From Myxococcota bacterium (GTDB lineage Bacteria; Myxococcota_A; UBA9160; UBA4427), in assembly GCA_029268645.1 (NCBI GenBank), contig JAQWNI010000056.1, positions 1 through 34,339 of the forward strand: a stretch of 34,339 bases of DNA. The letters are read 5' to 3'. The notes beneath the pieces are model-generated. The model was not told where the DNA came from. It saw nothing but the letters and a program-made list of their open reading frames with translations, and made no database searches. Made by a program: the position numbers and the translations under genes. How positions within the stretch are numbered: the stretch's first letter is position 1; each line of letters begins with the position of its first letter. Positions 17,095-25,386 of this stretch are shown here, piece by piece.

Positions 17095-18543
17095 CTAAAG
17101 GGGTGGGGCTTGATAGCCCCCGATTTCTTCAGACACGAGGCGGCTGAATTCGATGGTTGTGTGATCTCGATAAGCGTCACCGATGGCCTGAAGGCCGATC
17201 GGAAGCCCTTGCGGACTCGGGCCTGTGGGGAAGACGGTGCTGGGTAGATAAGCCCCGGTGGCCAAGCCCGACCAGAAGAGTTGCTCAAAGTAGGGTCGAC
17301 TCTCGCCCCCGATGTCGATGCGTCGCGCCGACATCGGGCTTGAATGATCATGGGGGAAAGCAGCCGTAGCGACGACAGGGCAAACCAGCACGTCCCAGTC
17401 GGAAAAGAAGTCTCGCCAAGCGTGGCGAATGTGGGCCCTTTGATTGTCCGCCGAGAGCCATTCGCGATGGCTCAGCACGAGAGAACGGGCCTCGAGGGCT
17501 TCAGCGGACCGGTCACCGGCGTCGAGCGCCCGCACCTTCTCCACTTGGGCGTGGTAAATAGGTAGGGGCAAACCGGCGCCCATCACCGAATTCAAAAGTT
17601 TGATGTAGTTTCGATGCGCTCGCTCAGGTTCGAAGCGGGGCCGCGCCTCGTCTGACACAACGGCCCCCCGTTCAGCCAGCTTGGCTCCGAGGTCCCGAAC
17701 CCGCTGCGACACCTCTGCCGCGACAGGGGCCTGGGGATCATCGGGCCACAGAGCCACCCGATACTCCGACAAGGTTTTCTTGGGCGCGGGGGGCAAGTCA
17801 AGCCGCCAGCCGCGATCTTCAAGTGGTTGGGGTCCTGAGATGACTTCGAGAGCGACCGCGAGGTCTTCGGCACTGCGGGCCAGAGGGCCGCACACCGAGA
17901 GGTCAGGACCGGCCAATTGTCCAGGGATCGCGTGGCCCTGGGGCGGAACAATGCCCCAGGTGGGCTTGTGTCCATAAACGCCGCAAAAATGAGCTGGGTT
18001 GCGAATCGACCCTCCGATGTCGGATCCACACTCGAGGGCGGTCAGCCCTGCGGCTAATGCGGCAGCGGAGCCACCGGAAGAACCGCCGGGGGTGCGTTCG
18101 AGGTTCCAAGGGTTGTTGGTTTGTCCGTAGATCGCGTTGTAGCTCTGAAGGTCTGCCAGATTGGCGGGGACGTTGGTCTTGCCGAGGAAAATGGCCCCGG
18201 CCGCTTCGAAGCGAGACACTGCCTGTGCATTCTGATCCGCAATGTTGTCCTTTAGGAGGGGAATGCCCCAGGTCGTCGGGAGTCCTTGGACGTCGTAGGA
18301 CTCCTTGATGGTCATCGGGATTCCGTGCAGCGGACCTTCGGATCGGCCCGCCGCCGTGGCTTCGTCACGCTCTCGGGCCGTTGCGCGGGCGCGCTCGAAA
18401 CCCCGTACGACGACGGCATTGAGTTCGCTGTCGTGAGCCTCGATCCGGCGGATCATTAGATCCGTGAGTTCGAGCGCGCTGACTTCTCGTTTCTGAATCC
18501 GCCGGGCGAGTTGCTGGGCTGTTTCGAAGTGGAGGTCTGTCAT
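17095..18543 (-). CDS. Amidase (amidase-signature family)
   Basis: MTIKESYDV lysine, TPGGSSGGSAAALAAGLTALECGSDIGGSIRNPAHFCGVYGHKPT signature. Confidence 0.97.
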   Translation of the reverse strand: MTDLHFETAQQLARRIQKREVSALELTDLMIRRIEAHDSELNAVVVRGFERARATARERDEATAAGRSEGPLHGIPMTIKESYDVQGLPTTWGIPLLKDNIADQNAQAVSRFEAAGAIFLGKTNVPANLADLQSYNAIYGQTNNPWNLERTPGGSSGGSAAALAAGLTALECGSDIGGSIRNPAHFCGVYGHKPTWGIVPPQGHAIPGQLAGPDLSVCGPLARSAEDLAVALEVISGPQPLEDRGWRLDLPPAPKKTLSEYRVALWPDDPQAPVAAEVSQRVRDLGAKLAERGAVVSDEARPRFEPERAHRNYIKLLNSVMGAGLPLPIYHAQVEKVRALDAGDRSAEALEARSLVLSHREWLSADNQRAHIRHAWRDFFSDWDVLVCPVVATAAFPHDHSSPMSARRIDIGGESRPYFEQLFWSGLATGAYLPSTVFPTGPSPQGLPIGLQAIGDAYRDHTTIEFSRLVSEEIGGYQAPPL

Positions 18544-18626
18544 GCATCGCTCCTGCGGGTTGAAGCCATGTCGGGCCCTCAGCCTAGCAGTCCTGTCGAC
18601 CGCTTAGCGTCACAGGGCAGGGGGGA

Positions 18627-20588
18627 TCAGATCAGAGATTGACCGGGGAGCAGCGGGGGCATGGGGCAATCTAACGAGTCGGCGATGGCGCGAACGACTT
18701 CGGCCTCGGCTTCGGCCACGACGTCATCCGAGGCGATGCAAGCCGCGCATGCCGTTAGGATTTTTTGCGCCGCCAAGGGTGTCGCTCGGGTCAGCTGCTT
18801 GAGGGAGCGATCCAGGGCGACAAGGTCACACTGGTCTGCGGGAAGCCACTGGATTGTTACAGGGGCCAGCGCTTCGGCTCCGGCTTCGAAGGCCGCCTGT
18901 GTCTCGGACGGGTCAGCCGTCCCGAGACGAGCGAGGGCGGAGAGAACCACCGAACAAGGGCGACTGAGTGATTGAATGGATTTCCTTCTCGGCTTGGTTC
19001 GCACTTTTTCAAAGTGGGGTGCGAGATGGGCGAAGAGAACCCGATGCAGGACCCACTCGAAGAGGTCGATCTGCTGGTCGGCCTCCACAAGCGAGCGGAC
19101 GTTGTCCCGAAAGGACCGATACTGCTTTGGAGACAGTCTTCGAAGAGCGGGCAGGGTCAGGTCGACCAGAGGGAGCCGCGCTGCGGAGCCGAGTCGCCGG
19201 ATTTCAGGCATCCATTGGCGGGTTTGATCCGCGAGGCCTTCCTCGGCAAAACGGTTGAGTCTTTCGAGCTGTCGCTGGCGAACCGATTCGTCGTCATCGA
19301 TGAGGAGGGCGTAGAAAACAGCTCGCGCCCCGTAGGGCTCACGGCATGCGGCGATCAGGGTGTCGGGGAATCTCTCAACGAGGGTTCGGGCATGATCGAG
19401 GTGGGCCTTAGTCGGCGCCCCGATGCTCTCAATTCCGGAACCGTCGGGATGGTCGGGGAGGGCTGTGGAAATGGTGCCGGCCGGTTTCGAAGGGCCAGCG
19501 AGGCTTGCGGCGCCATTCGTCTGTGACGCGGGCATCACGGCCTGGCCCCCTGGAGCCTCTGATGGCGAGGCGACAAAGCTTGGGTCCAAGCGTTGGATGC
19601 GCTCTTTGATAGGCGGATGCGTGGCGAATAGGTTCTGGATCCCGCCTCGTAAACCTTGACTGAAGAACATGTGGCTGGCTTCTGGGGCGGCAGGGCTCTC
19701 AAGGGCTGAGCCGTTATCGAAGCCGGCGATTTTCTTGAGCGCGCCGGCAATGCCCGCTGGGTTTCGGGTGAATTGAACCGCTGAGGCATCGGCCAGGAAT
19801 TCTCTTTGTCGGCTCACAGAAGCCTTAATGAGATTGCCGAAAAAGGTACCCACGAAGCCGGCGATCATCAGTCCGATTCCTGCAGCCAGCATGATGAGGC
19901 CCGAGTTGTCGCGACTGTTCCGACGCCCTCCCCCCGCAAACATCGAGGAGCGCAGTAGGAAGTAGCCAATGATTCCGAGCAGTAGGATGCCGTGAATGAA
20001 TCCCATCAGACGGATGTTGAGCCGCATGTCTCCGTTGAGAATGTGGCTGAATTCATGGGCGATGACACCCTGGAGCTCTTCGCGAGAAAGCTGGCGAATG
20101 CAGCCCCGGGTGATCCCGATGACCGCATCACTCGGGGTAAATCCCGCGGCGAAGGCGTTGATCCCCTCTTCGTCGTCTAAAAGATAGACGGGAGGCGTGG
20201 GTGTTCCGCTGGCAATAGCCATTTCTTCGACGACGTTGAGAAGCCGCCGGGCGTCTGGGTCGGGGGTGTCGCTTGCCAGCAATCGCCCGCCGAGCTGCTC
20301 GGCGACGACAGAGCCTCCGCCGCTGAGTTGGCTGATTTTATAAAGACTTCCACCGGCAACGACGGCTAGGGTGGCGAGGGCCACTTGAACTAGGAGTTGG
20401 GGTTGCCACCACTCAAGCTGGGCACTGGTGGTTCGCCCATAGGCATCGACGACGGGTTGAGCGGTGAGGCCGACTGCAACGGCGTAGAGAAGCGCAATGA
20501 TGCCAAGGACAGCGCAGATAAAAAGGAATACGAGCCCGGCCGTGCTCCGGCGCGCCGCTTCTTGGTGCTCAAAGAACTGAGAGGCCAT
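18627..20588 (-). CDS. M48 family metallopeptidase (HtpX-like) with long C-terminal extension
   Basis: 653 aa; IAHEFSHILNGDMRLN (HExxH), N-terminal TMs, HPPIKERIQRLDPSF after the catalytic domain. Confidence 0.93.
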   Translation of the reverse strand: MASQFFEHQEAARRSTAGLVFLFICAVLGIIALLYAVAVGLTAQPVVDAYGRTTSAQLEWWQPQLLVQVALATLAVVAGGSLYKISQLSGGGSVVAEQLGGRLLASDTPDPDARRLLNVVEEMAIASGTPTPPVYLLDDEEGINAFAAGFTPSDAVIGITRGCIRQLSREELQGVIAHEFSHILNGDMRLNIRLMGFIHGILLLGIIGYFLLRSSMFAGGGRRNSRDNSGLIMLAAGIGLMIAGFVGTFFGNLIKASVSRQREFLADASAVQFTRNPAGIAGALKKIAGFDNGSALESPAAPEASHMFFSQGLRGGIQNLFATHPPIKERIQRLDPSFVASPSEAPGGQAVMPASQTNGAASLAGPSKPAGTISTALPDHPDGSGIESIGAPTKAHLDHARTLVERFPDTLIAACREPYGARAVFYALLIDDDESVRQRQLERLNRFAEEGLADQTRQWMPEIRRLGSAARLPLVDLTLPALRRLSPKQYRSFRDNVRSLVEADQQIDLFEWVLHRVLFAHLAPHFEKVRTKPRRKSIQSLSRPCSVVLSALARLGTADPSETQAAFEAGAEALAPVTIQWLPADQCDLVALDRSLKQLTRATPLAAQKILTACAACIASDDVVAEAEAEVVRAIADSLDCPMPPLLPGQSLI

Positions 20589-20633
20589 CTTCGATCAAGC
20601 TCACCGCCTGCGGGTTCTTGGAAATGACGATTT

Positions 20634-21227
20634 TTAGGAAAAAGAGACCTGGGGTGCCTCGGCGATCTGTTCATGATCGAACTCGAGCAGTGAGGCGTCG
20701 GTCCCGTGGCCGAAAGATCCAGCGAAAAGAACCGGGGGAAAGGTTTGCTTGTAGGTGTTGTAGGCGGTGACGGCGTCATTAAAGGCCTGTCGGGCAAAGG
20801 AGACCTTGTTCTCGGTCGAGGTCAGCTCTTCGGTGAGCTGCTGCATGTTTTGGCTTGCCTTTAAGTCTGGATAAGCTTCGGAGAGAGCGAGCAGGCGCCC
20901 CATTGCCCCCCCTAAGACGCCCTCTGCATTGCCGAGGGCTTGCATGGCGGCTGGATCGCCGGGATCGTTCGCCGCGGTGGCGAGTCCGGAAGCGGCTTGA
21001 TTGCGTGCTTCGACGACGGCCTCGAGGGTCTCGCGTTCGTGGGCCATGTAGCCCTTCACGGTTTCCACCAGGTTAGGGATCAGGTCGTGGCGGCGCTTGA
21101 GCTGAACTTCAATCTGGGCGAAGGCATTTTGGTAACGATTTTTGAGAGCCACAAGCCGATTGTAGATGCTGATCCCCCAGACGATGAGGACCAGGGCCAG
21201 AGCACCGAGGATGATTAGGGCAGTCAT
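20634..21227 (-). CDS. LemA family protein
   Basis: Start at 21227: MTALIILGALALVLIVWGISIYNRLVALKNRYQNAFAQIEVQLKRRHDLIPNLVETVKGYMAHERETLEAVVEARNQA. Confidence 0.93.
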   Translation of the reverse strand: MTALIILGALALVLIVWGISIYNRLVALKNRYQNAFAQIEVQLKRRHDLIPNLVETVKGYMAHERETLEAVVEARNQAASGLATAANDPGDPAAMQALGNAEGVLGGAMGRLLALSEAYPDLKASQNMQQLTEELTSTENKVSFARQAFNDAVTAYNTYKQTFPPVLFAGSFGHGTDASLLEFDHEQIAEAPQVSFS

Positions 21228-21354
21228 GGGGATCTCCGATTCAAAGGGAGAGAAGGTCGGGCGCGACGTCCCGTGCCCAAAAGAATAGCTTGTGGAGGCC
21301 CCAAAGGGGTTCACCTTTGCCGGGGTGGGCGACCTTGCTCCGAAATCGGGGCCA

Positions 21355-21774
21355 CTAGGGAAGGAGCAAGCTCTCGGCGAGTGCTGCGGGAAGGGAATGC
21401 GTCTCTTCTGCCGTTGGGGACCGAGGAGCCTTTTTGAGGGAACTTTCGATGGGCAGGCTTTGGGAATCTGGGTAGTCGACCACTCGGTATCGGGTCGCGG
21501 ACGACTGTCCCAGATTCGGGATGCCGCGAAAATTCTTTAGGATACTGCGCTCGGCGTCACGCTGGATTTTGTCGGAGAGTCGATCGATGAACACCTCGAT
21601 CCGGGATGAGAGGATCGACTGCTCTGCTAAATCCTGAGGAATCCACTTCTCGGTCTGGGGGGAGTCTGCGAGGGTGGCTTCTCCCGTAGAGAGAATCAGC
21701 ACCCCGAGAAGTAGTCCAATGGCCCGATGAGTCCGGTGTCCGAGTTTCGGGCAGGTGTTTGTCGGTCTTTGCAT
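21355..21774 (-). CDS. Small exported protein of unknown function
   Basis: Start at 21774 gives a leader-like segment (RAIGLLLGVLILSTGEATLADS). No family recognised. Confidence 0.55.
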   Translation of the reverse strand: MQRPTNTCPKLGHRTHRAIGLLLGVLILSTGEATLADSPQTEKWIPQDLAEQSILSSRIEVFIDRLSDKIQRDAERSILKNFRGIPNLGQSSATRYRVVDYPDSQSLPIESSLKKAPRSPTAEETHSLPAALAESLLLP

Positions 21775-21808
21775 TGCGGTCCTCCCGTTCGCCCTCGCTG
21801 GCATCGAC

Positions 21809-21839
21809 CGAACGCGCGTTCGCCTGTAGGCGAACGCGC
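21809..21839. promoter_or_regulatory. Nested palindrome / hairpin in divergent intergenic region
   Basis: CGAACGCGCGTTCG (perfect 14-bp palindrome) overlapping GCGCGTTCGCCT-gt-AGGCGAACGCGC (perfect 12-bp arms). Confidence 0.5.
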
Positions 21840-22010
21840 CCGGTGGTTCTGGCTGCGACTGCGCTGCAGAAGGGTTGCCCCCCTTTGAGATGAGGCCCGC
21901 GCTGAGGGCGGTTTACCCGGGAGGCACTGTGCGGGTGATCGGCGGGGGGAGACTGCCTTTTCCTTGCACATTGACTGGTGAAGAGCCTGGTTCGAACTTA
22001 GTATCGGGGT

Positions 22011-23321
22011 ATGTCGAGTTCTGCACGCACAGTTCTTCTTATTCTGGTGGTTCTTTGTCTTGGCCTCGGTGTCGGCTGGGCAGTGGGGAGACGCAATACC
22101 GGCCCTCAGCCGCCAACCCCCCGGACTCCAGCCGAGGTCGAGCGTGATCAGGCCCTCTCCGGAGAGCTCCGCGGCCTGTTGCTTGAGCGGGATACCCTGA
22201 CCCGGGTGGCTCTTTTGTCCGCGAAGTTGTCCGAACTGGGCCCCGAGGACCTCGGATCGGTCGTTGAGCTCCTCGAGTCTCATGCGCTTGGGCTCGGGCA
22301 AGTTGAGGCGGCCCTGTTGGTTCGGTTTTGGGTTTCATATGATCCCCAGGGGGCCGCTGAGTGGAGCACTTCGTCGAGAGTGGACGTGGCGATTCGTCTT
22401 GCTGTTCTTTGCGCCGTGATTGAGACGTGGGCATCCTTTGATCCGGAAGGGCCTCGCCAGCTTGTTGAAGAGTATTTGTCCTTCCCCTCCGATCTAGTGC
22501 CTCCGACGGTGCTCGGAGCGTACGTGCGGGGTTGGTATGCCTCCGGCCAACCTGGGGTTCTTGGTTTTCTGAGAACCCTGGAGCCCTCGAAAGCCCGCAG
22601 TCGGGCTCTAACAACTTTCGCACGACAGAGCCTTGGGGACGTCGGCTTCGACGCCACCGCTCAATTGTTGCTGGATTATCCTCCGGACGACTACCGCTTT
22701 CGGACTCAGCTCTGGCGGTATGCAGCGCCGGAGATGTTGAGGGAAGACCGCGCGAAAACTCTGGCATTTTGTAGCGCCTACTGTGACCGTTTTGGAAGCT
22801 CCTTCGTGCGTCAAAGACTGGCCCGCGAGTGGATGCGTCAACCTGACGTCGTTCCTGCGGAGGTCATGGAGTGGCTGTCGAATGCGAAGGCGGGGCAAGA
22901 GCGCGATTTTGCGGTCCAGCAGGCGGTCGAAATCTGGGCGATTGATGATCAGGAGGGCCTGGCCGACTGGGGCTTTGAACTCGCCCAGGATGAGGTCGAA
23001 CCCTGGCTCTATCCGGGGCTCGCTGTGATCGGGTCGGCTGTGGCTTTACAGGATCCCGCCGTGGGAATCCGACTGGCGAATCAAATCCGACCAGAGGAGC
23101 AACGGCACTCAGCTCTGGTTCGAATCGGGGTGGGTTTTATACGCAATGACCCCGAAGCCGCTGAGATTTGGCTCGAGTCCGCTCGCCTTCCGCCGGCGGC
23201 CAAGGATCGGATTCGGCAAGGCGCTGCCGGACCAGACGAGCCTACCCAGCAAACCGTTGAGCCGACGCCGTCGAGGACTGTGAAGCCTGGGCTCAGGGTG
23301 GTGCGGCCGACGTCTTCGTAG
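22011..23321 (+). CDS. Uncharacterised single-TM helical-repeat protein
   Basis: 436 aa; N-terminal TM TVLLILVVLCLGLGVGWAVG, then recurrent W..xDPxxA-type helical units. Confidence 0.8.
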   Translation: MSSSARTVLLILVVLCLGLGVGWAVGRRNTGPQPPTPRTPAEVERDQALSGELRGLLLERDTLTRVALLSAKLSELGPEDLGSVVELLESHALGLGQVEAALLVRFWVSYDPQGAAEWSTSSRVDVAIRLAVLCAVIETWASFDPEGPRQLVEEYLSFPSDLVPPTVLGAYVRGWYASGQPGVLGFLRTLEPSKARSRALTTFARQSLGDVGFDATAQLLLDYPPDDYRFRTQLWRYAAPEMLREDRAKTLAFCSAYCDRFGSSFVRQRLAREWMRQPDVVPAEVMEWLSNAKAGQERDFAVQQAVEIWAIDDQEGLADWGFELAQDEVEPWLYPGLAVIGSAVALQDPAVGIRLANQIRPEEQRHSALVRIGVGFIRNDPEAAEIWLESARLPPAAKDRIRQGAAGPDEPTQQTVEPTPSRTVKPGLRVVRPTSS

Positions 23322-23742
23322 AGGGCGTAGTCGTCGGCGCCTCATCCCCACGGGTCCACCAAACGATTTTTTCGTTTTCCGCGTAGGCACGGCATTGGGC
23401 GGTCATCCGTCGCTTGCGTCGGAGTCGTTCGCAATCGGCAATGGCGAGTTCCAGGGCTTCCGCCTGTGAAGACGTTCCTCCCGCGACTCCCGCGATCCAA
23501 ACGTGCTTCGGGTCTCCCGATATGGCAAATGCACGCGGGGCGGGGAGCTTCTGGTAGAACTGCCAGAGTTGGTCGCGGCGCAACGGATTGTCGGTCGACC
23601 GGCCCGAAGTGGTACAGGCCGCGGTGAGGCCGAGCCAACCCATAAGGATGACCCCAGCGACCCTGAAATGGAAATTGGGTTCTGTGGCGCGCCGGCTTCT
23701 CACAGTCGGATTCGGTGCGGTCCAATCGCTTGATCTTTTCAT
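23293..23742 (-). CDS. Small putative lipoprotein of unknown function
   Basis: 149 aa; hydrophobic VAGVILMGWLGLTAAC lipobox-like segment, ASQAEALELAIADCERLRRKRRMTAQCRAYAENEKIVW. The start is uncertain. Confidence 0.6.
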   Translation of the reverse strand: MKRSSDWTAPNPTVRSRRATEPNFHFRVAGVILMGWLGLTAACTTSGRSTDNPLRRDQLWQFYQKLPAPRAFAISGDPKHVWIAGVAGGTSSQAEALELAIADCERLRRKRRMTAQCRAYAENEKIVWWTRGDEAPTTTPSTKTSAAPP

Positions 23743-23771
23743 CCGAGGCCCATTCTAGCGTTCAAAAAGAA

Positions 23772-23806
23772 GAAGCCCGGAGGAACGCGAGGTTCCTCCG
23801 GGCTTC
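23772..23806 (-). terminator. Rho-independent terminator for the 23857-25062 gene
   Basis: GAAGCCCGGAGGAAC-gcgag-GTTCCTCCGGGCTTC, perfect 15-bp stem; on the minus strand it is followed by TTCTTTTTGAA. Confidence 0.85.
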
Positions 23807-23816
23807 CGAATGGTCC

Positions 23817-23839
23817 TCTGAGAGAAGCGTTCTCTCAGA
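23817..23839. repeat. Second inverted repeat between the stop codon and the terminator
   Basis: TCTGAGAGAA-gcg-TTCTCTCAGA, perfect 10-bp arms. Confidence 0.6.
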
Positions 23840-23856
23840 AACCGTGAGACCCGCCC

Positions 23857-25062
23857 TTATGCAGTTCGGGTCGCGCGGCGAAGCATCCAGAGGGTCGCAC
23901 CGAGCATGAGAGCACTCAGCAGGACCAAACCGCCATTGGAGATCGACGGAGCCGGAGTACCACCGGGGATGGTCCAGTTGAGCCACGCCCGGTTCGCGTT
24001 GGAGCCCGAGAGGGTCCGGTCGCTGAGCCCGCCCGACACCATTGAAATGGAGCCGATACCGTCCACGCGATTGTCAGAGCCGCTCAGGATGAACTGCTCG
24101 GCGCTTCCGAGGGCATCCGAGGCTTTCACAGAGACAATCCCTGTGGTGTAGGGAAAGCCCCAGCTGGCTTCAACATTGTTCACCGGGCCGGTGGGGGCGC
24201 CGGTGGGGCCGAAGACGCGTGTCACGTTGCCATTCGCCGTGATGGCCATCGGCCGAATGTTGTTGGGGGCCGGTGCCGGGAAGTTCGTTGCGGGCGCCCC
24301 AATCGGTCGGCCCGCAACCGCGTGGGTGTCGACCGCGATGGGGCTGAAGATCCCGACGCAGCTGGTCACGGCATTCTGCCCCGCATTCGGGGGGCCAACA
24401 GCCGGGTGGGCACAGCCTACGCCGACTCCAGCGAAACCACCGGGGAGCATCAAGACGACACTCGCGCCGCCCTTGGAGCCCGCACCACCGACGAGAGCCT
24501 CGAAGGAACCACCGAACTGATTGCCAGTGGCTTGGTATCGAACCTTACCCTTGGGATCCGTCACCCGAGTGTCTGTCAAAGGATTGCCACAGCCGGGGTC
24601 AGCCGTAAGGGGCAGAGCCAAGCCAGGGCACCAGTCGAAGGTCGCCGGGCCAGTTCGCCCGCCGGCTTCAAAAGTTCGGGTTCCTACGACGCCCGTTCCG
24701 GCCCAGGGGCCGTTGATGATGAGTGAGGTTCGAACCTGAGCCACCGCCTTGTTGAGCGCGAACACGGGCTGGTTCTTGAAGTTGGTGCTGAAGTTCGGGC
24801 TGGGGGTTCCGATGATCTTCATGGCCTTCGGATCGGGTCCCTGCTCCTGCTGGACGGTCGCGCCCAGCTTGATGGGCACCGCACCATTCGGCGCCGGGGC
24901 AAAGGTAATCGGCAAAGGCAGGCCATCACCGATCTGACTACGGCTGTTACCGGTCAGCGAGAACTTGTTGAACACTTGGGCCTGGGCGGTCGATGAAAGG
25001 ACCATCCCTAGCGCAACGCTCAGAGCAAGCAGCCCGATGCCGTGCGTTTTATTGAAGTTCAT
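23857..25062 (-). CDS. Exported protein with IPTL-CTERM-like C-terminal sorting tail
   Basis: Start at 25062 gives signal peptide MNFNKTHGIGLLALSVALGMVLSSTAQAQ; C-terminus APSISNGGLVLLSALMLGATLWMLRRATRTA (PxxSxxG + TM + RR). Confidence 0.85.
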   Translation of the reverse strand: MNFNKTHGIGLLALSVALGMVLSSTAQAQVFNKFSLTGNSRSQIGDGLPLPITFAPAPNGAVPIKLGATVQQEQGPDPKAMKIIGTPSPNFSTNFKNQPVFALNKAVAQVRTSLIINGPWAGTGVVGTRTFEAGGRTGPATFDWCPGLALPLTADPGCGNPLTDTRVTDPKGKVRYQATGNQFGGSFEALVGGAGSKGGASVVLMLPGGFAGVGVGCAHPAVGPPNAGQNAVTSCVGIFSPIAVDTHAVAGRPIGAPATNFPAPAPNNIRPMAITANGNVTRVFGPTGAPTGPVNNVEASWGFPYTTGIVSVKASDALGSAEQFILSGSDNRVDGIGSISMVSGGLSDRTLSGSNANRAWLNWTIPGGTPAPSISNGGLVLLSALMLGATLWMLRRATRTA

Positions 25063-25306
25063 TCCTGGTTTACTCCTCGTTTGATGAATCGGCCGCGAGC
25101 GGATGAAGCCCGCTTTTGGCCGATCGTTAAGATTCGTAGGGACCAGAATATGCAATAGCGGTGCCAGAATCTAAAAGATAACTATTCTTTATTTAAATCA
25201 GGTACTTAGAAAAAATCGGGAAGTGGGTGACCTCGACGAGCGTTGCGAACTGCCACGCCCCCCATTGTTGCGTTAATTTATTTTTACCCATTAAAAACAA
25301 CAGCTT

Positions 25307-25324
25307 ATAGCTTTTTTAAGCTAT
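25307..25324. terminator. AT-rich hairpin with T-tracts downstream of the TPR gene
   Basis: ATAGCTT-tttt-AAGCTAT followed by a T-run on + and TTGTTTTTAA on -. Confidence 0.4.
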
Positions 25325-25348
25325 TTTTTGCAGCGGCGCGCAACGCAC

Positions 25349-25370
25349 CGGCGTGATGCAGTTCACGCCG
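25349..25370. repeat. GC-rich inverted repeat downstream of the TPR gene
   Basis: CGGCGTGA-tgcagt-TCACGCCG, perfect 8-bp arms, 17 bp past the minus-strand stop. Confidence 0.45.
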
Positions 25371-25386
25371 CATGAGACGGCTTCTC

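Noticed and set aside
22039-22767. 242-aa minus-strand ORF opposite the helical-repeat protein
   Set aside because: Arg/Pro/Ser-rich off-frame translation; the plus-strand frame has a TM anchor and repeat structure.
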